Of a stretch of DNA of 64,000 nt, positions 50,736-61,896 are shown in pieces. The stretch spans positions 28,428,987 to 28,492,986 of the forward strand of contig CM046850.1 of the NCBI GenBank assembly GCA_025618425.1. Direction: 5' to 3'. The position numbers were made by a program, and so were the translations under genes. Source of the DNA: Heliocidaris tuberculata (taxonomy: Eukaryota; Echinodermata; Echinoidea; Camarodonta; Echinometridae). Position 1 is the first letter of the stretch; every line of letters begins with the position of its first letter. The notes under the pieces were generated by a model. The model saw only the letters and a program-made list of their open reading frames with translations, was not told where the DNA came from and searched no databases.

Positions 50736-50912
50736 CAGCTTCCAGCGACAATTGCTCCGTGGTCAATATTGTACACTTAACTTTAACCCTGGACCAAACA
50801 CTATATCCAAACCCTGACCTGAACCCCAAACCTAATCTAAATCCAAACTGCAACCCTTACCCTAACCCTATTACTTTAAGGAAATTGTCGAGGGAGCAAA
50901 TGTTGGGTCATT
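50736..50912 (+). repeat. Element with AGCGACAATTG end and CCTAA-rich core, copy 2
   Basis: The left end AGCGACAATTGCTCCGTGG matches 20286-20303. The core is a degenerate CCCTAACCCTAAT-type array, and the right end GAGGGAGCAAATGTTG is diverged. Confidence 0.55.
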
Positions 50913-50977
50913 AAACACAGTCGGATGGTTGAATATGGGGTGCCTCTGTGATTCTCCATGTAGCAGTTGAAGGTTGT

Positions 50978-51392
50978 TTAACCCTTTTGAGACAAGTGAC
51001 CACATTTTGTGGTTTGGCTCAATAACTTTTGATTCAGAGCTCTAAAAAATATACCAGATGCATGAGTAGAAAGAGCAAAAATTTCTACACACATTGTTTC
51101 CATTTTTGTTGCATGACCATATTGCATTTGATGCCAGGAATTTTAAAAAGGAGAATAAGCTTCAAAATCCTTAAATTGGCAACACATTGAGAGGTTCAAA
51201 ATCACTATTTTTTAACAAAATTGGCAATTTTTTCAACTTTCAACTAAATTTCTAATGATGTTTATTGTTTTCAAAGACATTACATTTTGTTAGAACCATG
51301 TAGCACTAAAAGAAAAATATTATTGTTGCCAATTTGAAGAACAAAATGTGATCAATTTACCCCTTAAATAATTCCTGTAATGAAAGGGTTAA
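50978..51392 (+). repeat. 415-bp TTAA-flanked MITE family, copy 2
   Basis: TTAA at 50978-50981 and 51389-51392, with the same ends and interior as 30961-31375 and identical length. Confidence 0.85.
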
Positions 51393-51802
51393 GCTTGGGT
51401 TGTACGCTATAAATCCGTGTAGATTTATGCTTCTTCTTCTTCAGTACTCGTCGATTTCTTATGTTTGACACCAGATATAGAGGGAAAAAATGATAATTGC
51501 TCGAAAACTTGTGGATCTTAAACGCAAATATCATGTCTCTAAATTCATTAAGTAATGTAAAAGAAAATCCGATCCAAGTGGAATGCAAGACAAAAAAATG
51601 GCAGCAAATATTTGAAGGAATAAAAAGAATGGTCAATAAGAACGGTCTTAAATCAGTGGACCAAAAACGCGATCTGGGTCGAAACTACCTTCGTGAATTC
51701 GGACTAAAATATTTGTGTAAAAAGAAGCCCAGAAATATAATTCTTACTCTTTAATTTTGTCATAATCTAGCAACATCGACATATGCAATGGTGTATGCTT
51801 GT

Positions 51803-51841
<39 letters not shown>

Positions 51842-51842
<1 letters not shown>

Positions 51843-52413
51843 GGGCGTCGCTAGCAGGGGGTGTAGGCCCCCCCCCCCCGAGGATTTTCAAAGTTTCGAT
51901 ATTTGGGCAGCGAGGTTCCCAGATAATTATGTAACTTCTTTAAGTTTTCAACGATTTTCAACGAAAATTTAGAAATTGAAAAAAGTTGATATTCGGGCAA
52001 AAGGCGTCCCCCTTCGGCAATCGGCTGCAGTCTCTCTCTCTCACACCCCCCCCCCCCCCCCCCCCCGAGGATTTTCAAAGTACCGATATTCGGGCAGCGA
52101 GGTGCCAGAATATCCACATATTTGGGCAGCGAGGTTCCTAGATAAATATGTGACTTCTGTATGTAACTTCTGTACATTTTCACTATGAAAAGTTTTTAAA
52201 AATTTGCACGCTCGCTTCGCTCGATATTGACAAGTTAATATTGGGGCAAAAGTCGTCAGCCGCCCCCCCCCCCTTGCGAAAATTGCCCCGTATGATCAAG
52301 ATCTCTACATCTCCGACCTTCTTTGATTATTATTTGTGGGGGGGAGAGATTAAGGTGCAGATTTTTTGTAGGCAAATTTGGGTGTCACACCCCCATTCAA
52401 AATGTTCTAGCAA
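51842..52413 (+). repeat. GGGCAGCGAGGT repeat, copy 2, bordered by (GT)n
   Basis: Same blocks as 5405-6145 (CCGATATTCGGGCAGCGAGG, CTCGCTTCGCTCG, GGTGTCACACC), with poly-C expansions at 51870-51879 and 52047-52066. It starts GGGGCGTCGCTAG just after (GT)n at 51808-51838. It is followed by (GT)n at 52430-52453 and (TA)n at 52454-52478. Confidence 0.65.
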
Positions 52414-52421
52414 CGCCCATG

Positions 52422-52477
<56 letters not shown>

Positions 52478-52627
52478 CATTCATCGGCTTTTAACCACTT
52501 TTTTCCACAGGAGCAACAGTCCACGAGGCTGTAATTTTTTGGTCATTCTTTATTTTTTGTTTTCTTGGTCTCGTTGGTTGTCGGTCTCCTGAACCTTTTC
52601 GGATTTTCAGTCTGCTGTGCTGCTGGG

Positions 52628-55600
52628 CTACTCCATTCCCTCAATAGTGGTAGCATAAACATGCTCCGGTTCATCACCTTTTGTCTTGTGTGTCATCTGG
52701 TTCATATATACCAGGTCCGACGGTGGAAGATGAGGGGTTCTTGCACTTTTCGATGAAGCCATTGGCACTGTCAAAAGGAGAGTCAAATCCTCGTAGCTTT
52801 GGTCTTGTTGGGTTCTACGCTTTAAATCAATATAGAGATCTGGAGTTTCTACCTTGGTAGTGGTTGACATTTTACGTCTGATGCCACAAAATGCAAAAAT
52901 ATAATGATGGTGGTAGTAGTATAATTGTACTAGTAGTAGTAATATAAAATAAGGTCAAACAAAAATATTATTATTTTTAAAATGAGTGCAAGCAAAAGAG
53001 TTATATATTTTTATTCGCTCGTGGTCATTTACACTGTTTTTATCATAGTTTTTACCCTTTGGCCGTCGTTAATAGTAAATATGTGGTTTAGTCCCTGTTC
53101 GAGGTTGAAAGGGTTTGATGGTTTATTTTACCTGACTGCTAAGAAAGCATGTGTATACTTGTAAGTAAGCAACCAGGGGACCCACGGCTTTAAGTCCTCT
53201 CCGAGGGATTTGATAATGAGGATTAATGCCTTACCAAAAGGCACTAGCGCATCCACTTGGTTTCGAACCCGGGTCACCCAGTTACGAGACCACTGCTCTA
53301 CCACTGAGCCATCGCGCCTCATCATACAGAGGGTATATAAAAAAACGTTCAACTTTTGAAAAATCTTTCAAAATTACATTTCAAAATATTTAGAAGATTT
53401 TTTCATGTCGTTAGATGCCCTATAGTCTCATCTATCAAGTGCCACTAACAAAACAAATTTTCGTTCACGCTTGGGCGAACACTGACTATTTTTGTTCAGA
53501 GTGTGAAAAATGGCTTGCGCCAAACTGAAAGAAGAGGGAAAATTAAACCAGCAGTCCGAATAAGTACTCCCATTCAAAAAAATTGCTCTTTTGCATGAAT
53601 TTATGATTATGTTATGATAGTCTAGGATTTTTAAGTCAATTTTCTATCATAATTTTAATGATATCATTACTTTAGGCATGGGTGCGAATTAATAATGTGT
53701 AAATACTTCAAGATCTTTTAAGCACAGTATTCACAATTTACAGAAACATCAAATCCACATGTCAGTCATTCAGTCAAGAAGAAAAGTACCAAATTAATAC
53801 ATATTCAGATCATTCAATCAATCAATCAAAAAATCAATTAATCAATCAATCATTCAATCAATCAACAATCAACCCAACAATACTGTGCATCAACCGATAG
53901 ATCAGTCAGTCAGTCAGTCAGGCAGTCGGGCAACTCTGTCAATCAATCACACTGTAATTTAACAAATTATTAACAAGCACATCAAAGCACTTCCAAACCA
54001 GTCATTCAATCGAGAATGCCAAATTAATCAATCAATTTTCGATCAATCAATCAATAAATCATTCAATTAACTATGTAATGTGGTTTTGATGTGTCTGTCT
54101 ATTGTGAATACTGTGCTTTAAAAGATCTTGAAGGTAATTACTCATTATTGATTCTCACCCATGCATACAGCAATTGAAATTATTAAAATTATGATAGAAA
54201 ATAGACACAAATTTCCTAGACTATCATAACATAACATAATCACAAATTTATGGCAAAGAGCAATTTTTTTTTTTGCATGTGAGTACTTATTCGGACGGCT
54301 AGTTTAATATTCCCTCTTCTTTCAATTTGGCGCAGTCATTTTTCACACTCTTGACAAAAACAATCAGTGTTTGCCCAAGCGTGAACCAAAATTTGTTTTG
54401 TTAGTGGCACTTGATAGATCAGACTATTGGGCATCTATCGACATGAAAAAAAATCTTCTAAATATTTTGAAATGTAATTTTGACAGATTTTTCAAAGGGT
54501 AACTTTTTTTGATACGCACTGTAGTTAAAGCAAATACTGTATCACAAGCACTCTTTGTGTGTAGTTTAAATCACCACCATGAATTCGGGCAAAATATTTC
54601 TTTTTGCAGAAGATATGTGTTTCATTCTTAATGAAATGCAATATAAAACATTACGGCTTCTGATATTGATACTGCCTCTTTTCACAAGAAACACAGAAGA
54701 TATACAAAGAGGTTAGAAACATGTACATACATAAGGAAAGAAAATACATAATATCTTACTATCTTGATTACCTAAGGTGAATATGCATGAAGGTTATAGC
54801 TACAGCATACACGAGCAAGACTGAAACACCAGCAACCAGGCTTCTCTGTATCCCTGAGAAAAGACAAGAAATCGATTACTGAAAATATATTATTTCATTT
54901 AACAATAAAACAATCCTATTTTGTGTGTTAAATGAACACAAATGATTTTACTTTACTTTACTTCACGGCTTATTCTATGATTGTTCTTCTCATCAGGATC
55001 GTATGAATAGACCTATACATACAAAGACTGCTTGTGATACAATATTTGTTCTCACTATGACTGACCAAATATGAAGTACGTTTACCTTTCAAAAAAGGGG
55101 GTACCGAATAACTTGGTATCATTGAATTTTGAGGGTTTTTTATGCTGGATTGCTTGGTTTTAAGAGAAGTGTATACACTTTATATCAGAAATAGTTACTC
55201 ACAAAATGAGTACACCATTTACAAACAGTTCAACGTTCAGATGGAACTTTTGACATAGTTGTATGTAATATGTGTTTTCACTGAAGAGCATTGAGCCTAA
55301 GTAACTCTGACAGATCGAGTATATCTTTATTACAGAGTTAAGTGGGGTTTTTTTTTGGTTTTTTTTTTCGATTGCAGTGGCTTAGATTACGTCGGATCAG
55401 TAACATTTTGCTTAGAGTGAACTGACTTCAGTGAGCTCCTATTTTACGAACTTTGTAGAGAAAATTAATAATTTCTTAGCTTTCCTGTAAATTGGCTACA
55501 AATACTAGATGGAATTGAAGCTTCAGTTGTTGACGCTTCCGTAGTGGTGACTAGTGTCGGAGAACTTGGTGAAGAAAATGATTCACTGTTAAGCATCCCT

Positions 55601-58600
55601 AAAACCGTACTGGAAGTAGTGGTTGGAGTTGATGCTTCGGTTGATGACGGTTCCGTAGTGGTGACTAGTGTCGAAGAAGTTGAATGCGAAAAGAAAAATA
55701 ATGACCAGATATTCCGACATTAACCATGTTAACGTTCCTGAAAAATGTGCGCCCCAGAAATGAAATGCTTTTCTTGTCCATTATTGATTTTTTTTAATAT
55801 TACAGGCACAATGGAAGAGCAATGTGCCCGAGCAAAAACTGTTCGAATATATCTTGATTATAACGTTGGGCTTCCATATTTGCTTACGATACACCGGATC
55901 ATTCATATTTTAAGAAAGGAAAACTCTCTTCTGTGAGTTATTTTAATAAACTTTGTGAAGTAAACGAATAACTCTTTAGCATACATGTGCAATGGTTGCA
56001 AATATTTGATGGACTTGATGCTTCAGTTGTTGATGCTTCCATTGTGGTGACGAGTGTCAGGGAACTTGGAGAAGAAAACGATTCATTGTTTTGCACACCT
56101 GTAAACTTACTGGAAGTAGTGGTTGGAATTGATGCTCCGGTTGATGGCGGTTCCGTAGTGGTGATTAGTGTCGAAGAAGTTGAATGCGAAAAGTAAAATA
56201 ATGACCAGATATTAACGTCACTGAAAAATGTGCGCCCCAGAAATGAAATTCTTTTCTTGTTCATTATTGAGTTTTGAAGATACTATACCCGTATGCGAAT
56301 ATTTTTAGATACATTGTATTTCGTATTCTGTTGATTTTTTGTATTTTTTGGGGTATTTATTTATTCTCCGAAATTCACAATAAAAACAAATGAGCATAGG
56401 AACATAAATAGGAAAATATAAATAAACATACAAAACGAATATATCATACAAGGTAAAAGAAAAGAAGAACAAAGATAATAAAAATCGGAAGGACACCCAG
56501 TTCAGCTATGCCCATGGACATCACTGTTCTTCCATGGGGTCCAAAGTGATTATTTTATATTTATATAACAGGAAGACGTAACTGGATTTTTGAAATAATT
56601 AACAGAATTCTTGCAGAAATTTCCAAAGAAGAAGAAGGGGAAAAAAGAATTAATTAAGGGGTGGGGTGAAAAAAAATAAAAAAATACAGTATCCAATTCA
56701 ATTTTTACAGATCAGGGAAGAAGGCATTGAGCCTATGTAAGAACACTTTGAGACTACACGGGACCTTAAGATTTGCGGGGAGATTATTAAACTGAGAAGC
56801 ACCTCTGTATGAGAACGAACGTTTACAATAGTCTGTTTTTGGTTTTGCTAACATTAAGTTTCCATGGGACCTGAAAGAATAATTGTAATGGCTACTAGTA
56901 CGTTGGAAAAATGTTTTTAAATACGGAGGGGCAAAATCATTTAAAGCCTTGAAAACCATAGTACTGAGATGACAGCGACGTCTAATTGTTAAGGATTTCC
57001 AACCCAATCGAGCATGCAACTCCCGGATAGACACATGACTGTAGGGACTAATTCCTAGTATAAGTCTACATGCTCTGTTTTGAAGTGTCTGTAATGAGTC
57101 GATGTATTTTGCACAGGCTGATCCATATACTATATCACCATAGTCAAAAATTGGAAGAATAATGGCATTATACACAATTTTCATATTAGTCAGATCAATA
57201 GAATGACGCAATCGAGCCAATAAGCTTATAAGTTTACTTATCCTAGAACACATATTAGCAATATGTAGATTCCACTTTAAACTTGGATCTAACAACATGC
57301 CAAGATATTTCGTTGATTGTACATGTTTGATATTTATCCCATTTACAATTAAATTCAACCTACTACATTTACCTATCATTCTACGTGAGCCAAATAACAT
57401 GCTTACCGTTTTATCACAGTTAAGACTTAATTTTGAATCGCACAACCAGTTGCTTATTCTTTTAAGTTCAGAATTCAACACAGACTCTATAGTTGAAATG
57501 TTCATTAATCAATTCGTATGCACCCACAATTACATAGGGTTTTCATACTTATTTCTTTTATACGAGTATATGAGGCTGAGTCCAGTTACAGATTCATATC
57601 ATAAGCAATGATTGTACTGCAATCCCACAAAATAAAAATTTTGGAATAACGGTGCTCTAGCCCTCACTTCTCATTTCCCTGCTACCACTAGGCCAGTTTT
57701 TAATTTACAAGATCATAGCAATAAATGATATTTCAACATATATTCGCATACCTAATTCAACTGTAACGTTGAATGAACACGATGCATTGTTACCAGCACG
57801 GTCAGTTGAAGTGAATGTGTAAGTTGTTGTACCAACAGGAAAATCATCCCCTGGGAATACGAAGGGGTGGAGCGTTTGAGATACAAATCTACCAGAGTTA
57901 TCAGTATTATGTACGCGAAAGAATGTGCTTTGAACTGTGGTTTGGGTCTGGTAAATGTCATCTGGACAGACAATCGTAGGAGGCTCCCGATCTGTTAAAG
58001 ATGTGAACAAAAATCATAGAATACTAATGTTTTTTTTTTTTTTTTTTTTTTAATTATTTGAAAACATTAAGTGCTTTTAACAAGGAATTTAAACTCTCTG
58101 ACGTAGGTGCCAGAAGCGGGGGAGGGAGAGGGGACAGAGAGGGCAGTTGCCCTCCCCCAGTCATTCAAGTGGGGGGTGGGATGAAATCGATCCCCCCCCC
58201 CCTCGCAAGAAAAATAAAAGGAAATTTACATGTAATGATTTCGTATTACAACGATGTATAATTGTAATGTGTAAAATTCTCACTCGGTCGCTTATAGACG
58301 CAATGTTTCTTAACAGTATTTTAGAAACCCTGTCTATAACAGGAGCCAGGAGAAAAGGGGTAAGATGTTTACTTCCATCTATAGGGGGGGGGGCAAAATA
58401 GTCCCCCCCCAAAAAAAAAGGGCCTTTTCAATTTGCGGTATTGTGATCAGCTTTCTATTGCTCTAAAAGGCGAGGTTTCACCACTCCAACACCTAAACCT
58501 CAGTTGGTCTCCCTCGTATTAACCCTTTCATGACAGGAATTATTCAAGGGCTAAATTGATCACATTTTGTTCTTCAAATTGGCAACAATAATATTTTTCT

Positions 58601-61600
58601 TTTAGTGCTACATGGTTCCAATAAAATGTAATGTCTTTGAAAACAATATACATGGTTAGAAACTTTGTCGAAAAGTTGAAAATATGGCCATTTTCAATAA
58701 AAACTGATTTTGAATCTCTCAATGTGTTGCCAATCTAGGGATTTTAAAGCTTAATCTCCTTTTCGAAATTCCTGGCATCAAACGCAATATGGTCATGTAA
58801 CAAAAATGGACGCAGTGAGTGCAGAAGTTTTTTCACTTTCTACTCATGAATCTGGTATAATTTTTAGAGCTCTTAATCAAAAGTTATTAAGCCAAACCAC
58901 AAAATGTGGCCAATTGTCTCGAAAGGGTTAAAGATAAGAAAGATGTTTTTGATGTACAACGATGGATAATAAGCTTTTTTCCCCTCCAAAATGTAAGGCC
59001 TCAACATTCCAACAATAAAAGAATTTACGCTCTCTCGAGGATTAATAGGAGGATTGAATCTTGGACTTTACACACTCTTGTAAGGCCCCGAAGTGCGTGG
59101 GAGGGCAGGTGCTTCTCTCTGCCAAAAGAGAAGGAAAGATTCTAAAATACGTGGTTTCAACATGAAATAATCTAATTTTCTGACTTGATCGCGTCTCTTC
59201 CTCGCATTTCCATAAATGACTGTTTATTAACATTGTACTGCAGGAACCCAGTCTACATCAAGACCCCGAATGTGTCGGGCAGGGCTTTCCTATTATATTA
59301 AGGGATAGGGGCAAAAGCGGTTTTTTCCCCCGCCCCCTCTGAAGATTATTATCTATATTTGAAGCCTGGACTATATCTTTAATGTTATGTAAATCATAAT
59401 ATTGTTATGACTTGCCTGTGTGTATAAAGTTTCTATTAAATGCAAATTTCAATATCATGAAAACATTTTTTTTTTTTGGTCGGTCGCTACGCTCCCTCGC
59501 CTGATACTCCACTAATTTAAAAGTCATATTCTGTTCTTTTAAAATATTATCGTTCTCTTTAAAAAAAAAAAAAAATTGGAATTATTCTGAGATATGCATA
59601 AAACTTGCTTTAGAAAGCTGTGATCCAATACTACGAAATCAAATTTTTAAAAATATTTTAAGGATGTTTTGCATGAAAACGAGTGAATGAGTACGAGGCA
59701 GGGATGAAGTGCCAGCCACCATTCCCTCGATTTTTATAGTTTCGGGCAATCTCTACCTCATATCTGGGCAGCGAGGTGCCCGAATATTCTCACATTTGGG
59801 CAGCGAGATGCACATATTCGGGGAGCGAGGTGCCCGAATATGTAATGTCTGCAAATGCTTCAAAACCAAAAGAGTGTAAAAAATTTGAGCGCTCGCTTCG
59901 CTTGGGCGCTCGCTTCGCTTAGAAACTATAAACAACCCTATTTCAGGTCTAATGAAAAACTCTAAACCTCGCAATTTCGAAATATCAAGACATGTGAGCT
60001 GTAAGTAGGTAGTAAGCGTTCGAAACGGGCCCCCATAACCCGTTTCAGGTGGAGCCCCTAGAGTGTTTACCCCTTCCCCCCTCCCCCACAAAGCTGGAAC
60101 CCTTCTGGCGGGCCTGCTTATTGATCATAAAAAAATTGCTTATACTAGGTGTGATAAAGAAACATGGAAAATTTTCACAAAACTTACTCCAAATGAATTT
60201 GAAATCCATTAACTTTACAATGTAAAAACCTTAAATTGGTAGAAGTTATAAGTTTTGAGTTATTAATGAACAAAGGTTTCAATTTTTTTAAACACTTACA
60301 ATAATCTAAGCGCTAATATGATTTGAAGTAGTCACTCCGACCCTCTGGAATTCGCTCCCTCCGCACATACGCCAGGCTTCAAGACGACAGACATTCAAGA
60401 CCCTTCTTAAACCCTCACTGTACTGGGGGGGGGGGGGGGGGGGCTCCCCTTGACAAATTCCGCCGCGCATTTCTATCCCCTCCATTTCATGCCTCATCAC
60501 TTTCTGACTGTTTTTTCTTTTAAGTCTTGCTCATCTTTTGACATCAAGTTTACGAAAATCGGTCATACCGTTACCGAGTCATGTGACCTTGTATCAGTGG
60601 CGGATTTAGGGGGAGGGGCACTTCCGGCCCGTGTCTCCCCCCCCCCCCCCCCTTTTGAAAGAAAATTGTACATTGTGCCCCATCTTTTTTTCAATAGTGC
60701 CCCCTTTTTTCAATTGTGCCCCCCCCCCCCCCTTTGGAACTGATAACCTTTTTTTTTCTTCTTTTTTTTTTTTTTTTGTTGTTGTTGGCTTGTCAGAGAT
60801 TTCTGGAGGCAAACTGGACCCCCAAAATCTGATAACCCCCCCCTTTTTTTTTGCTTGTTAGAAAATTTTCTGAGATTTGTGTGCCCCCCCCCCCCTTTTA
60901 CAAAAGAAAAAAAAAACTTCTTGCATTAAAACTTTGTCTCCAAGGCCTTTCTTTACTTGATTATTAATTGAAATGTATATATTTATGCATGTAATGTGCA
61001 TACATGATTATAATATCAAATAAAATCAAGATTTACATAAAAAATAACGATGGATTTGAGTTCTTTACGCGATTCTCGAGGTCCATACAAAATTTTCCGG
61101 CAATCGGTCATGTCGCGGCCGGGATCAGAGCCCCCCCCCCCCCCCCAAAAAAAAAAAAAAAAAAAGTCAGAGAGAACTTGAAATAGCCCATACATTAAGG
61201 GTTAAAACCTACCTGTTTTGTTTACAAATCTCTATCTCTTTTATTAGTTATGTACCCTATAAGTACTGATATTTCTGTAATTACCTTGTATAAATTATAT
61301 TTTACTATATAGTACCTAATAAAGATGTAATGTTAGTACATTTCGGTTACCAAATTGTAATTTTAATGTAATAATATTGTTATCTTTCTCGTAATAATCT
61401 TTTAAAGAAGGAAACAGTTATCAGGATGAGATTTACAGACCTGTTATATTATGCTTTTCCCTAAAACTCGGAAATAATTATACAATTCTAAATGAGTTAT
61501 AAAATTTTTTTAAACATACGTAGGAATATGTTACCATCCAGATGAATCGCTTATATTATAAATATTCATCCGTAAACATGATGAATTAGTGTATCAGGAT

Positions 61601-61896
61601 CATACCTTCTACAATTACCGTTGCTTCCGTGCATGACTTCTGTAGTGTCCCATCAGATATCGTGATAGTGACGGAATATCCAGGTTGTGTTAGTAGGGAG
61701 ATGGCCAGTCTAGGGTCATTCGTACTGCCATCATATCTTCTCACCATTGTGATATTACCATAGGGAACATAAGTCACAGACTCGGGTGGATAAGCGAAGT
61801 TGAATAGAAGGTCTGGGTAGGTGTAAAACGGTTGACCAGGATCAGTTCCTACGGTGAGATCCATGGTAGGCGGACAGACGATTGGAAGCTGAAGTA
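52628..61896 (-). CDS. HYR-domain transmembrane receptor with ITAM-like tail (5' partial)
   Basis: Minus-strand exons: 61896-61606 (HYR-like 1), 57991-57752 (HYR 2), 56098-55985 and 55664-55506 (Ser/Thr-rich stalk), 54853-54772 (membrane helix) and 52877-52628 (tail). The first five begin in phase 1 and the first four end in phase 1; the helix exon ends in phase 2 and the tail exon completes that codon. HYR 2 has PPTIVCP, DNSGR, FPVGTTTYTFTSTDRAGN and a closing Cys; HYR 1 keeps both Cys (IVCPP, KSC). The helix is about 23 residues without charges, followed by RRK. The 83-residue tail has Tyr16 and Tyr29 in YIDL-x9-YEDL, an ITAM-like pair, plus YMNQ at 58 and Tyr75. HYR is an Ig-like fold found in adhesion and complement-linked proteins. 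Ligand unknown. The signal peptide and any further ectodomain lie upstream. Stalk-exon borders are the least certain. Confidence 0.75.
53160..53318 (-). mobile_element. tRNA-derived SINE in last intron of the HYR receptor gene
   Basis: Minus strand from 53318: GCGCGATGGCTCAGTGGTAG (A box), a CTCGTAA anticodon-like loop and GGGTTCGAAACC (B box). The body includes GCCTTTTGGTAAGGCATTAA. The tRNA part is well preserved, but the fused body indicates a SINE. Confidence 0.75.
53325..54523. mobile_element. 1.2-kb palindromic TA-flanked element (Tc1/mariner-like foldback)
   Basis: Arms of about 410 bp (53327-53745 and 54105-54521) are near-complements, for example TGCCACTAACAAAACAAATT against its inverse near 54395. 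The outer ends are CAGAGGGTATATAAAAAAAC and its counterpart ending TTTGATACGCACTG, each bordered by TA. The centre (about 53810-54070) is an AATC/ATTC simple repeat. It has no coding capacity and begins six bases beyond the SINE. Confidence 0.8.
56600..57520 (-). mobile_element. 5'-truncated LINE in HYR receptor intron
   Basis: An intact minus-strand frame (57505-56705, 266 residues) covers the end of a reverse transcriptase. It contains NCDKTVSMLFGS (thumb side), KYLGMLLD, ILPIFDYGDIVYGS, LQTLQNRACRLILG and the terminal SFSYRGASQFNNLP. This order is typical of CR1/Jockey-like elements. The catalytic palm is absent. The A-rich 3' tail lies near 56640-56690. It sits between HYR 2 and the stalk exons and is not part of the receptor. 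Confidence 0.75.
58519..58931 (-). repeat. 413-bp TTAA-flanked MITE family, copy 3 (reversed)
   Basis: TTAA at 58519-58522 and 58928-58931. It opens CCCTTTCATGACAGGAATT and closes CAATTGTCTCGAAAGGG, the reverse of copies 1 and 2. It lies in the intron between the two HYR exons. Confidence 0.85.
59680..60120 (+). repeat. GGGCAGCGAGGT repeat, copy 3
   Basis: Three blocks of (T)GGGCAGCGAGGTGCCCGAATAT-like sequence and a doubled CGCTCGCTTCGCTT, in the same orientation as 5405-6145 but more diverged. Confidence 0.55.
60331..60426 (+). pseudogene. C-terminal scrap of a LINE reverse transcriptase
   Basis: A 32-codon open frame reads TLWNSLPPHIRQ, then FKTLLKPSLY. This is the WNxLPxxIR...FKxxLKxxL signature at the very end of many CR1/L2/Jockey-like polyproteins. 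It is followed by a poly-G run at 60425-60443. Confidence 0.65.
60596..60900 (+). repeat. hAT-like copy with homopolymer runs, ends unclear
   Basis: Begins CAGTGGCGGATTTAGGGGG and contains GGCTTGTCAGAGATTT and GCTTGTTAGAAAATTTT, as in other family members here. Several poly-C and poly-T tracts interrupt it, and no right terminus or target duplication could be fixed. Confidence 0.5.

Noticed and set aside
53810..54070. Regular AATCAATC spacing suggestive of a CRISPR-like or satellite array
   Set aside because: A simple tetranucleotide repeat at the centre of the palindromic element; no spacer/repeat alternation.
56099..56115. A 12-nt intron (gtaagtttacag) within the first stalk copy
   Set aside because: Too short to be spliced. 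The GTAAGT and TTTACAG there are better read as alternative exon edges.
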